DNA of 64,000 bases from Campylobacter concisus (GCF_003049705.1 NZ_PIRF01000001.1:186001-250000); one strand, 5' to 3'. Shown: positions 16,963-26,755, counted from the stretch's first letter. Numbers and translations are program-made. The notes: a model not told the origin generated them from the letters alone.

Positions 16963-18425
16963 TGTTTGCTTCTTCTATAGAAAAGAGTTTGATCAATACT
17001 TTGTTGTACCAGATATTTTCAAAAGGTATAGGGTACGGAAAATACCTCTTGTTTGCATTTTTGTTTGGTACAAGCATGCAAATGGATGCTTACAATATGG
17101 CTTTAACGATACTTGATGTATCTATGTTTGTATTAGGACATGTTTTTTCTGTAGTTGGGATACCTATGCTGGTAAAATCTAGAAAAAAATCTTTTACAGC
17201 ATTTAAAAAGCTAAGTGGTTCTATATTTGTCTTTTCTTTAGTTTTGGCAGCGATTATTATAGTTTTTCAATATATATTTTTTTATGATCTAGTATCTATT
17301 TTAGCGCCAGGTTTCGATGATAAGAAAAGTGCCTTGTCTTATGAAATTTTTAAATACTTTTTGCCCATGAATATAGTTTATTTGCCATATTTTGCTCTTA
17401 TATCTTTTTTTAGATCACTAAATTTATTTTCTATTTCTAACTTTTTAGATTTTTTAATCGCTATATTCTCTGTTGCGTATCTTATTATTTTTATGAGTAG
17501 TGATATTGTCATCATTCCATTATCTTTGAGTGTCGCATATGTTGTTACTATATTTTTTGCACTTTATTTTGCTATTAAGATCAAAATAATTGGATTTAGT
17601 GGCTCGATTTTTACACCATATATGAAAAATATATATAAAAATATTGCTAAACTTTCGCTTTGGTTTTTAGTGCTGCAACTATATAGGGTGGTGGATAAGA
17701 GATTTGCTTCCTTGCTTGATAATGGAGCAATAAGCGCGTTAGTTTACGCTTCTATACTTATTTCTGGTATGGGTTTTGTCTTTGACTTTGCTTATGTCTA
17801 TATCACAAAATTTTCAGAAAAAGAGGACAAGGCGGCAGTGTTTACTCTTGCAATTAAGCTTTATATATTTTTAACATTGCCTGTCATTGTATATTTGCTT
17901 TTTTATTCAAAAGAGTTTATCTCGATAATTTATGGAGGTGGAAAATTTGATAAAAACTCCATAGAGATAACAAGTTCTATTATTGTGATATTATCGCCAT
18001 TGTTATTTTTAAGTCTTGTTAATGGTCTATTTCAAAGTTTATATCAGTCTTTGGAAAAATATACTTATGTTATTTGTTTATCATTAATAGGGGTGATAAT
18101 AAATTTTATCTTAAATTATCTTTGGATAAGTAAGTATGGTATAGTAGGTATAGCTTTGGCAACTCTTGTTTCAACTGGTGTTATTATAGCCCTAAATCTG
18201 CCGATAATTCATTATAAAGAGAATTTGCATTTAAGCTATAAAAATATACTTTTTGAGTTTATGAAGTATTTGTTGGCAGCGGGCGCCTCTTTTGCTATGA
18301 TTAGAATGCTTGGTTTGCCATTTTTTATAAGTAGTTTTTTGTTTTTTGTTTTTAACTATGTAATATTAGTTTTGTTAAGGAATGAATTTATAATAAGAAT
18401 TTATAGCATGACAAGGAAAAGATAG
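16962..18425 (+). CDS. MVF/MurJ-type lipid-linked glycan flippase
   Basis: A 487-residue integral membrane protein with about 14 helices, of the MOP (MATE/MVF) superfamily. The N-terminus GKYLLFAFLFGTSMQMDAYN resembles MurJ-like proteins, and the SLVNGLFQSLYQSLEK region recalls the MVF signature. It probably flips an undecaprenyl-linked oligosaccharide. Being in a surface-glycan cluster rather than near division genes, it is more likely a glycan flippase than the housekeeping MurJ. No Wzy polymerase was recognised nearby. Confidence 0.72.
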   Translation: MFASSIEKSLINTLLYQIFSKGIGYGKYLLFAFLFGTSMQMDAYNMALTILDVSMFVLGHVFSVVGIPMLVKSRKKSFTAFKKLSGSIFVFSLVLAAIIIVFQYIFFYDLVSILAPGFDDKKSALSYEIFKYFLPMNIVYLPYFALISFFRSLNLFSISNFLDFLIAIFSVAYLIIFMSSDIVIIPLSLSVAYVVTIFFALYFAIKIKIIGFSGSIFTPYMKNIYKNIAKLSLWFLVLQLYRVVDKRFASLLDNGAISALVYASILISGMGFVFDFAYVYITKFSEKEDKAAVFTLAIKLYIFLTLPVIVYLLFYSKEFISIIYGGGKFDKNSIEITSSIIVILSPLLFLSLVNGLFQSLYQSLEKYTYVICLSLIGVIINFILNYLWISKYGIVGIALATLVSTGVIIALNLPIIHYKENLHLSYKNILFEFMKYLLAAGASFAMIRMLGLPFFISSFLFFVFNYVILVLLRNEFIIRIYSMTRKR

Positions 18426-18426
18426 T

Positions 18427-20346
18427 ATGTGTGGATTGGCTGGATTTTGCGATTTTAATAAAAAACAGGATATGGATAATTTAATAAGCATGACAGATGT
18501 TTTGCGGCATAGAGGTCCAAATGATAGTGGGTACGAATTTTTTGAAAATGAAAATTTTAATTTAGGCCTAGGCCATCGCAGACTATCGATACAGGATCTA
18601 TCAAAACATGGACACCAACCAATGTTTGATCAAACTGGTCAATATGTTATTATTTATAATGGTGAAATATATAATTTTAAAGAATTTTACGAAGAACTCT
18701 TAGGTGATGGTATCAAATTTAATTCTAATAGTGATACAGAGGTAATACTATACTTATATATCAAATACAGCGACGATTTTATCAAGAAACTAATTGGTAT
18801 GTTTTCTATAGTTATCTATGATGTTAAAGATCAAAAAATAAAAGTTTTTATAGATAGGGCTGGTGTCAAACCATTTTATTATTATTTTAAAAATGACTTA
18901 TTTGCCTTTGCCTCAGAGCTAAAATCTTTTTTTTGTATTAAAGAAATAGATAAAAAAATTGATCCAAATGCTCTAGGATTATATTTTCAGTATTCTTATA
19001 TACCGGCACCATACTCTATTTTTGAAAATACCCATAAACTACCAGCTGGTAATATGCTGGAATTTGATTTAAGATCGATGTCGTATACCCAGAAGCAGTA
19101 TTGGAGCGTAGAGGAATACTATAATAAAGAAAAGACAGACAAAGGGTATGAGGTTATAAAAAAAGAAGTCTCTGAATTGCTATTATCTGCTTTTAAATAT
19201 AGGTTGGTATCTGATGTGCCAGTTGGGATATTTTTAAGCGGAGGATATGATAGCTCTGCTGTTGCAGCGATATTGCAGTCAAATTCTAGTGCCAAGCTAA
19301 AAACATTTAGTATAGGTTTTGATAATAAAAATTTTGATGAAGCTCCATATGCTAAAGATATAGCAAATTTTTTAAGCACAGAGCATTACGAGTATTATGT
19401 TACTCAAAAAGATTGTTTGGATTTGGTGGATCAGCTTTGTGTTATAAATGATGAGCCAATGGGTGATGTCTCTTCTATACCGACTTATTTTGTTTCAAAA
19501 TTTGCAAAAGAGCATGTATCGGTTGTTTTGTCTGGCGATGGTGGGGATGAAATTTTTGGTGGTTATCCAAAGTATTTTATTGGGAACAAGGTATATCGTT
19601 TATCATCAAAAGTTCCCTCTTTTGTTAAAAAAGTAGCTAAGTCGTTTTTGTTATTGCTAGATATAAAAATATTGGAAAAAATTTTATTAAAGCTAACTGG
19701 GAAAAAAATGACAAATTTTTCTGGAAAATTTAGAAAATTTATAAATATACTTGACGCTAAAGCGGAAAGTGTTTTTAAAATTTCAAGTCAGTATTTTTTA
19801 AAGGAAGATGTCGCAAAATTCATAAAAAATTATAGCTCTGAGTACAAAACATCTTATAATAAATTTGGATGTGTAAATGGAGATTACTTCGACGAGTCAA
19901 TGTGTGTAGACTTTCAAACATATATGTACCAAATTTTGATGAAAGTAGATAGGGCTAGCATGGCTGTATCATTGGAGTCTAGAGAGCCATTTTTAGATCA
20001 GCGGATAATAGAATATTTAGCACAAGTTCCATCTAGTCTAAAGCTAAAAAATGGCCCCAAGGGGATATTAAAAGATATTGTTCATGATTTTATCCCAAAA
20101 AATTTACTAGACCGTCCAAAGCAGGGCTTCGTTCCACCTTTTGAGGATTGGTTAAATGGTGATCTAAAAAATTTTGTTGATGATTGCTCTAATAAAGATT
20201 TTATTGAAGACCAAGGTATTTTTTGCCATGCAGAGGTAGTTAAGCTAAAAAAAGAATTTTATGAAGAAAAAAAACCTGGATATAAATTATGGCTTTTTTT
20301 GATATTTCAGCTATGGTACAAGCAGTGGATGATAAATGAAAGATAA
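18427..20346 (+). CDS. asnB: Glutamine-hydrolysing asparagine synthase-like amidotransferase
   Basis: A 639-residue class II glutamine amidotransferase. Cys2 of MCGLAGF is the nucleophile of the N-terminal glutaminase domain, which includes RHRGPNDSG and IYNGEIYN. The synthetase domain carries FLSGGYDSSAVAAIL, an ATP pyrophosphatase loop, from about residue 265. In glycan clusters such proteins often amidate uronic acids (WbpS-like) rather than make asparagine. The neighbours here support that reading. It begins 1 base after the flippase stop and overlaps the next gene by 11. Confidence 0.8.
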   Translation: MCGLAGFCDFNKKQDMDNLISMTDVLRHRGPNDSGYEFFENENFNLGLGHRRLSIQDLSKHGHQPMFDQTGQYVIIYNGEIYNFKEFYEELLGDGIKFNSNSDTEVILYLYIKYSDDFIKKLIGMFSIVIYDVKDQKIKVFIDRAGVKPFYYYFKNDLFAFASELKSFFCIKEIDKKIDPNALGLYFQYSYIPAPYSIFENTHKLPAGNMLEFDLRSMSYTQKQYWSVEEYYNKEKTDKGYEVIKKEVSELLLSAFKYRLVSDVPVGIFLSGGYDSSAVAAILQSNSSAKLKTFSIGFDNKNFDEAPYAKDIANFLSTEHYEYYVTQKDCLDLVDQLCVINDEPMGDVSSIPTYFVSKFAKEHVSVVLSGDGGDEIFGGYPKYFIGNKVYRLSSKVPSFVKKVAKSFLLLLDIKILEKILLKLTGKKMTNFSGKFRKFINILDAKAESVFKISSQYFLKEDVAKFIKNYSSEYKTSYNKFGCVNGDYFDESMCVDFQTYMYQILMKVDRASMAVSLESREPFLDQRIIEYLAQVPSSLKLKNGPKGILKDIVHDFIPKNLLDRPKQGFVPPFEDWLNGDLKNFVDDCSNKDFIEDQGIFCHAEVVKLKKEFYEEKKPGYKLWLFLIFQLWYKQWMINER

Positions 20347-21445
20347 AATTAGGCTAATATTATTAAACGACTGGTTGTATGGTGGCGGAGCCGAGAGATC
20401 TATGGCGGTTTTAGCCAATGAATTGGTTAAAGACCCTAGATATGAAATATATTTGGTTTTATTAGAAGACAAGATCTCGTTTGAGCTAAATTCTGGTATA
20501 AAATGTATCTCTTTTAGAAATAGCTATAATTTTGGCGTTTTCCAAAAGCTTATAACAATTTTATTAGATGTTTTTAGGCTAATAGGCTTAATTAAAAATT
20601 TAAATATAGATGTTGTTTTGTCATTTCAACACCGCTCAAACATAATAAATTGTTTGTCTAAGTTGCTATTTAAAAAATTTAAAAGCATCATAAGTGAAAG
20701 AATATATACAAAAGATTTTTTTGAGCATGATTTTAAAAAAAATTTCTTTAATAACGCCATAAAAGTACTTTATAATAAGGCTGATGCCATTACTTGCAAT
20801 TCTGTAGATATTAAAGAAGGGCTTGTTCAATTTTATAATTGTGATAGAGATAAAATTACAGTTATAGAAAATGCTTATGATGCTAAAATTATTACTAGGC
20901 TTGGAAAAGAGGAGATAGAAGTAGAGTTGCTTCCTCTTTTTGCTGAAAAGGAGGTTATTGTTAATGTTGGTAGACTGGATAAACAAAAAGGACAAGAGTA
21001 TCTTATTAGGGCATTTGCAATGTTACCAAGTAGATCAAACTACTGTCTTTTGATAATTGGAGAAGGGGCCTTGCGTGAGTATTTGGAGAGGCTGATTTCT
21101 GAGCTGGGGTTATGTGATTTTGTTTTTTTATTGGGATATAGGAAAAATCCATATAAATATCTATCAAGAGCCAATATTTTTGCTTTTACATCACTATACG
21201 AAGGATATCCAAATGCGCTAGCTGAAGCTATGGTCTTTGATAATCTTAAAATCATATCTTTTGATTTTAAGGCCGGATCAAAAGAGTTGATAGGTAATGA
21301 TGAGTATGGTAAAATCGTTAGAAAGTGTGATATAGTTGGATTGTCTCAAGCGATCCTGGATGCTAAAAACAGTAAAAATGTAAAGCATAAAACTTTAAAT
21401 AGTATAGAGGATTTGGTCCATGATTACAAAAAAATTATTGAGTAA
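20336..21445 (+). CDS. GT4 glycosyltransferase
   Basis: A 369-residue GT-B retaining glycosyltransferase. The N-terminal acceptor motif is YGGGAERSMAVLANEL. The donor domain has VNVGRLDKQKGQEYLIRAF and the E-x7-E motif in SLYEGYPNALAEAMVFD. It overlaps asnB by 11 bases and the EptA-like gene by 26 bases, so the block is read as one transcript. It resembles PglJ/PglH-like enzymes but belongs to the upstream surface-glycan cluster. Sugar and linkage cannot be predicted. Confidence 0.8.
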   Translation: MKDKIRLILLNDWLYGGGAERSMAVLANELVKDPRYEIYLVLLEDKISFELNSGIKCISFRNSYNFGVFQKLITILLDVFRLIGLIKNLNIDVVLSFQHRSNIINCLSKLLFKKFKSIISERIYTKDFFEHDFKKNFFNNAIKVLYNKADAITCNSVDIKEGLVQFYNCDRDKITVIENAYDAKIITRLGKEEIEVELLPLFAEKEVIVNVGRLDKQKGQEYLIRAFAMLPSRSNYCLLIIGEGALREYLERLISELGLCDFVFLLGYRKNPYKYLSRANIFAFTSLYEGYPNALAEAMVFDNLKIISFDFKAGSKELIGNDEYGKIVRKCDIVGLSQAILDAKNSKNVKHKTLNSIEDLVHDYKKIIE

Positions 21446-23078
21446 ATATTTGTTATTATTTTTATGTTCGCTTGTTGTTTTTGTTGGCATAAATTCATTG
21501 AGTAATTTTGCTTTTTTTAATATTATGGATGTGCTGTATCAACCGCATGGACCTAAGGGGTTGCTAAAAGTATCAATATATGTTGCATCTTACTTGTTTG
21601 TATTTGCTAATCTTATATTTATCTTATTTATGAAAAATGGTGTGATATTTAAAATTTTGATATTTGCATTATTTATTTTACTTAATGTGGATATCGTATA
21701 TTATCTTATTGATAAGAATGGTACTGGAATTTCTATGCACCAGATAGTACTTGCCTATCATGAAACATCTCATATATTAGGTGCTTTTTGGGCTTATTCT
21801 GGGGCAATAATAATTTCACTGCTAATATCTGTAACTGTCTTGTTTACAATAAAAATTATACGAAAATTTATAGATATTAAATTTTTCTACATTCCAATTA
21901 TTATGCTGCCACTTTCATTGGTTGGGTCATATATGGTCTTTAATAAGTCAGCGTATGCAGCATATGAGTATCCATTTTTTACAAAAATACCTATGTATAT
22001 ATACGCAGCTAAACATAATGGCTATTTTGATATCAAATTTAAAGCAAGGGATGCTTTGACTATCCGTCCAGACGGTGCTGCAAAATATAAGAATATTATT
22101 TTAATTGTTGATGAAAGTGTAAGGGGAGATTATCTATCTATCAATGGATTTAACATGCAGACCACTCCTTTTCTTGATACATATGATAATGTCGTTAGTT
22201 TGGGCATAGCTTCTTCTGGTGGCAATAACTCTGCGCCATCTCAATACATAATAAGAAATGGTGTCCAGATGCGAGATTTGCCAGATAATAAATTTGCTAC
22301 ATTGGCAATCCCTAATATATTTCAATATGCAAAAAATGCAAATTTCCACACATACTATCTAGATAGTCAGGTGGAGTATCAGCAACTACAAAATTTTATG
22401 TCTAGCTACGATCTAGAATACATAGATGAGTATTTTACTATTAAAGATAGAAAACCATTTTATTATTTGGATAGAAAGTTGATACCAAAAATAAAGACAA
22501 TACTATCATCAAATGACCATAATTTTATTTATATCGTGAAATATGGCTCTCATGTTCCATGGAAGATGAACTATCCAGAAAATTCAGCCACCTTTTCACC
22601 CGTCCTTGAAAACATGGAGTCGGTTGAATTTAGCAATAGGGATAGAGCTATAAACACATATGTAAATAGCCTAAGATGGAGTATGGATGGGTTCTTTAAA
22701 GAATTATTAAGCAATATATCTTTGGATGATACGATTATTATTTATACTTCTGATCATGGGATCAATATAGCAGAGAGCGGCACTACTATGCACTATGGAA
22801 TGGAGCTAAATCCGCCAAAGACAACGGCAACTGTTCCTATATTGCTTTTTGCAAAAGACATCACTAGTAAATATAAATTTGATAAAAATATATATAGCCA
22901 TTTTATGATTTTTCCATCTATATTGGACTTGATGGGGTATGACAAAGATGTTTATCATAAATACAACTATAGTTTTTTCAGTGATAGTGTCAGCGGAGAA
23001 CAAGTCAGATCTTTTTATTCTGGTAATGTCTTTGGTAATGGATACAAAAATGCATTTGACGACAAGGGTGCGCAATGA
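21420..23078 (+). CDS. EptA-like membrane sulfatase/phosphoethanolamine transferase family protein
   Basis: A 552-residue protein with about five N-terminal membrane helices (residues 8-170) and a periplasmic alkaline-phosphatase/sulfatase-fold domain. The metal-binding DESVRGDYLSINGF and IYTSDHGINIAES motifs are clear, and HYGMELNPPKTTATVPIL matches the family. The stretch that holds the nucleophilic threonine in EptA reads ASSGGNNSAPSQ here, with no CGT, so the nucleophile cannot be assigned with confidence. It probably transfers a phospho-group to lipid A, core or this glycan. Confidence 0.72.
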   Translation: MITKKLLSKYLLLFLCSLVVFVGINSLSNFAFFNIMDVLYQPHGPKGLLKVSIYVASYLFVFANLIFILFMKNGVIFKILIFALFILLNVDIVYYLIDKNGTGISMHQIVLAYHETSHILGAFWAYSGAIIISLLISVTVLFTIKIIRKFIDIKFFYIPIIMLPLSLVGSYMVFNKSAYAAYEYPFFTKIPMYIYAAKHNGYFDIKFKARDALTIRPDGAAKYKNIILIVDESVRGDYLSINGFNMQTTPFLDTYDNVVSLGIASSGGNNSAPSQYIIRNGVQMRDLPDNKFATLAIPNIFQYAKNANFHTYYLDSQVEYQQLQNFMSSYDLEYIDEYFTIKDRKPFYYLDRKLIPKIKTILSSNDHNFIYIVKYGSHVPWKMNYPENSATFSPVLENMESVEFSNRDRAINTYVNSLRWSMDGFFKELLSNISLDDTIIIYTSDHGINIAESGTTMHYGMELNPPKTTATVPILLFAKDITSKYKFDKNIYSHFMIFPSILDLMGYDKDVYHKYNYSFFSDSVSGEQVRSFYSGNVFGNGYKNAFDDKGAQ

Positions 23079-23818
23079 GCGTTACTATTATTATGCCGTC
23101 ATATGACTCTGAAAAATTTATTATAGAGTCAATAGAGTCCGTTCTGGCGCAAACATATTCTAACTGGGAGCTAATAATTGTAGATGATTGTTCGCCAGAT
23201 GATTCAAATAAGATAATAACAAAGTATGTTGATAGCGATGGCCGTATAAAATTAATAAAATTACAAAAAAATAGCGGTCCAGCTGTGGCTAGAAATACGG
23301 CTATAGAAGCTGCAAGTGGTAGATATATAGCTTTTTTAGACTCTGATGATGTGTGGCTGCCAAACAAACTTGAAACTCAAATAAATTTTATGCATGATAA
23401 TGATCTGGCTTTTACATATAGTTCGTATAGGCTTGTTGGAGAGGATAATGAACACTTAGGTGTTTTTATCACAAAAGATAAAATTTCATATTTTAATATG
23501 TTAAAAACATGCAGTGTGGGATGCTTAACTGCAATATATGACACAAAAAAAATAGGTAAACAATATATGCCACTGATCTTAAAAAGACAAGATTATGGGT
23601 TGTGGTTGAAAATATTAAAGCTTATTGGCGAGACTAAGGGTATTTCGGAGCCACTGGCTACCTATAGAATTCGTAAAAATTCAGTATCTTCAAACAAGGT
23701 AAAAGCAGCCAAATACCAGTGGAAAATTTATAGAGATATAGAGAAGCTAAGCTTTTTAAAAAGCTTATATTATTTTGTATTTTACGCCTACAATGGGGTA
23801 ACTAAATACAAAAAATAA
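23075..23818 (+). CDS. GT2 glycosyltransferase
   Basis: A 247-residue GT-A family 2 enzyme. The N-terminus SVTIIMPSYDSEKFI and ELIIVDDCSPDDS bind the nucleotide, and FLDSDDVWLPNKLE carries the DxD metal site. The RQDYGLWLKIL motif matches the catalytic ED/QxxRW-like region. It is the last gene of the plus-strand glycan block and overlaps the EptA-like gene by 4 bases. It stops 5 bases from the convergent sugar-phosphate transferase, with no terminator hairpin in between. Confidence 0.82.
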   Translation: MSVTIIMPSYDSEKFIIESIESVLAQTYSNWELIIVDDCSPDDSNKIITKYVDSDGRIKLIKLQKNSGPAVARNTAIEAASGRYIAFLDSDDVWLPNKLETQINFMHDNDLAFTYSSYRLVGEDNEHLGVFITKDKISYFNMLKTCSVGCLTAIYDTKKIGKQYMPLILKRQDYGLWLKILKLIGETKGISEPLATYRIRKNSVSSNKVKAAKYQWKIYRDIEKLSFLKSLYYFVFYAYNGVTKYKK

Positions 23819-23823
23819 ATAGG

Positions 23824-24759
23824 CTAAACTCCCCTTTTCTCAAATACAATTGCAATGGTTTTTACTATGATCTTTATATCCAGCCAAAGTGACCAGTGTT
23901 TGATGTAATAAAGATCATACATGAGTTTTTGTTTGGCGTCGTTTGTATTTGAGCCATAAGGGTAGTTTACCTGCGCCCAGCCAGTTATCCCTGGGCGAAC
24001 GATATGACGTTCGTTGTAGTAGGGTATCTCTTTTTCAAAGAAATTTATCCAGTGTCTTCGCTCAGGCCTTGGCCCTATCAGATGCATTTGCCCTCGAAAG
24101 ACATTTATGCACTGTGGCACCTCGTCTATACGAGTTTTTCGCATAAATTCGCCAAACTCAAACACTCTCTCATCATTTTCACTAGCAAATTTTGCTCCAT
24201 CTTTCTCGGCATCTTCCATCATCGAACGAAATTTTATGCACTCAAATTCTCTATTATCCAGCCCAACTCTACTTTGTAAAAAGTAAAGACTTCCAGGCGA
24301 TTGCTCATCTATCTTTCTTTTTACATAAAATTTTAGGCCAAAAAGCAAGATGAAAAGTATTAAGCAGCCAGCATAATCGATCATTCGCTTGAGTGCGTAA
24401 TCAAAGGCACTATAAGGCCTTATCTCATCTAAAAAATTAAGATTTTCGCCATTTTCTGGGATATAACATTTGTGCAGATAAATTTCTAAAAAATTCTCTA
24501 CGTTTAGAAATTTTATCTTTTTATACTTCGTTTTAAACTGCAAAAGCGTGAGAAATCTCACCAGTTTGCCATCGACTGGCTTTGCAGTATTTAGTACGAT
24601 CAGCCTTTGATCGCCTGATTTTATGAGATTTTCTAGTGCGCTTCGCAAGGCTTTTGCGTCGCTATTTTCATGGGATAAAAAATTTACTTGACCAAATTTC
24701 TTTCTAAGCTTTTCTAGTTCTAAGCTGGTAAAAGCATATTTCTCGCCAAGGATGATCAT
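23824..24759 (-). CDS. Undecaprenyl-phosphate sugar-1-phosphate transferase
   Basis: A 311-residue polyprenyl-phosphate sugar transferase (PF02397). A hydrophobic helix near residues 132-152 precedes the catalytic domain with LQSRVGLDNREFECIKFRS, the acidic pair in TRIDEVPQ, and HLIGPRPERRHW. It lacks the four N-terminal membrane helices of full WbaP/WcaJ proteins; residues 1-120 look like the soluble CoA-binding-like domain. It would start a lipid-linked glycan, probably for the convergent cluster at 1-23.8 kb. PglC at 59642 is the smaller homologue for N-glycans. Confidence 0.85.
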   Translation of the reverse strand: MIILGEKYAFTSLELEKLRKKFGQVNFLSHENSDAKALRSALENLIKSGDQRLIVLNTAKPVDGKLVRFLTLLQFKTKYKKIKFLNVENFLEIYLHKCYIPENGENLNFLDEIRPYSAFDYALKRMIDYAGCLILFILLFGLKFYVKRKIDEQSPGSLYFLQSRVGLDNREFECIKFRSMMEDAEKDGAKFASENDERVFEFGEFMRKTRIDEVPQCINVFRGQMHLIGPRPERRHWINFFEKEIPYYNERHIVRPGITGWAQVNYPYGSNTNDAKQKLMYDLYYIKHWSLWLDIKIIVKTIAIVFEKRGV

Positions 24760-24862
24760 AGGCCTATCCCTTTATCTTTATTTTAAATTTGCATTATAAA
24801 ATTCGTCTAATTATACCCAAACGTGCTAATTGCATTTTTAAAAAAAGAGTTAAGGTTAAAAT

Positions 24863-25846
24863 ATGTCTCATAAATTTCTTGCTGTGCTTGTTTTGGCGCT
24901 CATATGCGGCGTTTCTTTTGCGCTCTCAAACACGGTTTTGGCCAAATTTCACACCAGCCCGCTCATCATCTCTATCATTCTAGGCGCCATTTTTGCAAAT
25001 CTTTTTACAAAACAAACTCAAATTTTAAAAAGTAGTGGCGTCGTAGCGATCGCTGGGAAGCAAATTTTAAGGCTAGGCATCATACTTTTTGGCTTTAACA
25101 TAAGCCTTAGTGAGATCGCAAGTGTCGGCACTCTAGGCGTGATATACGCAGCTTTTATGGTCTTTGCGACCTTTTGCTTTGCACTTTTTACCGCTAAGGC
25201 TTTGGGGCTTAGCAAGGATAGTACTGTGCTCATTGGCTCAGGGGCAAGTATATGCGGAGCAGCTGCTGTTATGGCTACACAAAATGAGATAAAAGCAGAC
25301 GCAAACAAGCTTGCTATCGCCATTTGCACGGTGGTGCTCTTTGGGACGATTGGTATGTTTATCTATCCATTTATCGCTAAATTTCTAGCTCTCACGTCAC
25401 ACCAAACTGGCTTTTTTATCGGCGGCTCACTTCACGAGGTAGCCCATGTAGTGGCAGCCTCAGCAGCATTTGATGGCACAGCAAGCAGCACTGCCGTCAT
25501 CATAAAAATGCTTCGTGTCATCATGCTTGTGCCATTTTTGTTTTTGCTAAATTTCTTAAATTTAAGCCAAAATAGCGGTGGCTCAAAGCTAAAGAGCATA
25601 CCATGGTTTGCGCTGTTTTTCCTAGTGGCGATCTGCGTTAGATCTTTGCCATTTTTCCCTGAAAATTTGGTACAAATTTTAAAGCTGGTTGCTAGCATTT
25701 GTCTTTGCGTCGCGATGTGTGCTTTAGGATTTGGGATAGATAGAAGCATTTTTAAAGCGACGGGTAAAAAGCCATTTTTGCTAGCATTTTTTATATTTTT
25801 ATGGCTTATTTGCTCATCGCTTGTATTTGTTAAGACTCTTTGCTAG
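24863..25846 (+). CDS. YeiH family integral membrane transporter (putative sulfate exporter family)
   Basis: A 327-residue protein with about ten hydrophobic helices, matching the UPF0324/YeiH family. Recognisable parts are FGFNISLSEI, LIGSGASICGAAAVMAT and GGSLHEVAHVVAASAAF, the family's conserved polar segments. The family is annotated as putative sulfate exporters without a firm substrate. AAGG lies upstream of the ATG. It is divergent from the sugar transferase across a 103-base region and overlaps the 3' end of nadD-rsfS by 17 bases in convergent orientation. Confidence 0.82.
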   Translation: MSHKFLAVLVLALICGVSFALSNTVLAKFHTSPLIISIILGAIFANLFTKQTQILKSSGVVAIAGKQILRLGIILFGFNISLSEIASVGTLGVIYAAFMVFATFCFALFTAKALGLSKDSTVLIGSGASICGAAAVMATQNEIKADANKLAIAICTVVLFGTIGMFIYPFIAKFLALTSHQTGFFIGGSLHEVAHVVAASAAFDGTASSTAVIIKMLRVIMLVPFLFLLNFLNLSQNSGGSKLKSIPWFALFFLVAICVRSLPFFPENLVQILKLVASICLCVAMCALGFGIDRSIFKATGKKPFLLAFFIFLWLICSSLVFVKTLC

Positions 25847-26711
25847 TTTTTAGCTTTTGCAAAAACTCTTCGATGTTGTATTTTGCCCTGTAAGCTGGGC
25901 TCAAAAGGTGTATCAAAATGTCGCCAAGGTCCATCACGATCCAGTCAGGCGAGCTCTCCGTGCCTATAAATTTCTCTCCAAGAGGCTTAAGCTCCTCTTT
26001 TAGATCCTCAGCCAGCGAGTAAGCGTGCCTCTCGCCAAGCGTAGTAGCGATAACTACGGCCTTTACGAAATAATCATCCCCGCTCATATCAAACACTTGT
26101 ATCTCTTCAGCCTTTTTTGCGTCTAAAACCTTAACTATACTTTCGGTGCGCTCTTGCATCGATCTCTCTTGCATCTTTAATCCTTGGTAAAAATTTATAA
26201 TCTCATCTTTTATCTCGCTAGGCAGCTCATCAAGCCCCTTTTGGTGCCTGATCTGCGACGAGCTAACATCCACGTGCACGTCCATTTTTTGTAAATTTCG
26301 CGGAATTTCTATGTGATTGCGCTTAGCGATCACAAACTGCACTAAATTTTTTAGCTCCTCATATCCGTGCCACTTATCAAGCGTGGCTAGGTGGTCCGCG
26401 CCTATTATGAGATAAAATTTCTCTATCTTGAATTTCTTATACAAATACTTAACCGTCTCTATGGTAGGCACTGGGCGAGCTAAATTTATCTCATAGTCTG
26501 ATATCTCGACCTTCTCTAGTCCGCCCCAAATTTCTCTTATCCACTTTAGGCGAAGCTCTGGCGGAGCTGAAAATTCGCTCTTAAAGGGACTTATAAAAGT
26601 TGGCATGATGATGAGCTTGTCGATGTCAAGGCCGCTTAGTGCCATTTTCACAATGCTATCGTGTCCTAAATGAACCGGATCAAAGCTCCCGCCAAAAAGT
26701 GCTAACTTCAT
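25830..26711 (-). CDS. nadD: Fused NadD (nicotinate-nucleotide adenylyltransferase) and RsfS (ribosome silencing factor)
   Basis: A single 293-residue frame joins two genes usually separate. Residues 1-180 are NadD: FGGSFDPVHLGH holds the HxGH nucleotidyltransferase motif and VSSSQIR the ISSTxxR-like motif. Residues about 180-293 are RsfS/Iojap, with SPDWIVMDLGDILIHLL typical of that family. NadD adenylates nicotinate mononucleotide in NAD synthesis; RsfS binds ribosomal protein uL14 and blocks subunit joining. The junction holds a good internal ribosome binding site and ATG at 26174, so RsfS may also be made alone. In C. jejuni the two are adjacent separate genes. Confidence 0.85.
   Translation of the reverse strand: MKLALFGGSFDPVHLGHDSIVKMALSGLDIDKLIIMPTFISPFKSEFSAPPELRLKWIREIWGGLEKVEISDYEINLARPVPTIETVKYLYKKFKIEKFYLIIGADHLATLDKWHGYEELKNLVQFVIAKRNHIEIPRNLQKMDVHVDVSSSQIRHQKGLDELPSEIKDEIINFYQGLKMQERSMQERTESIVKVLDAKKAEEIQVFDMSGDDYFVKAVVIATTLGERHAYSLAEDLKEELKPLGEKFIGTESSPDWIVMDLGDILIHLLSPAYRAKYNIEEFLQKLKTSKES
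26172..26185 (-). promoter_or_regulatory. Internal ribosome binding site and ATG for separate RsfS
   Basis: On the minus strand AAGGA (26181-26185) lies six bases before an in-frame ATG (26172-26174), starting a 114-residue RsfS. A TAA in another frame sits between them, as if nadD once stopped there. Confidence 0.6.
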
Positions 26712-26755
26712 CTATTAAAGTGCCTTGTTTATATTTGTTTTAAAATTCTTTTTTG

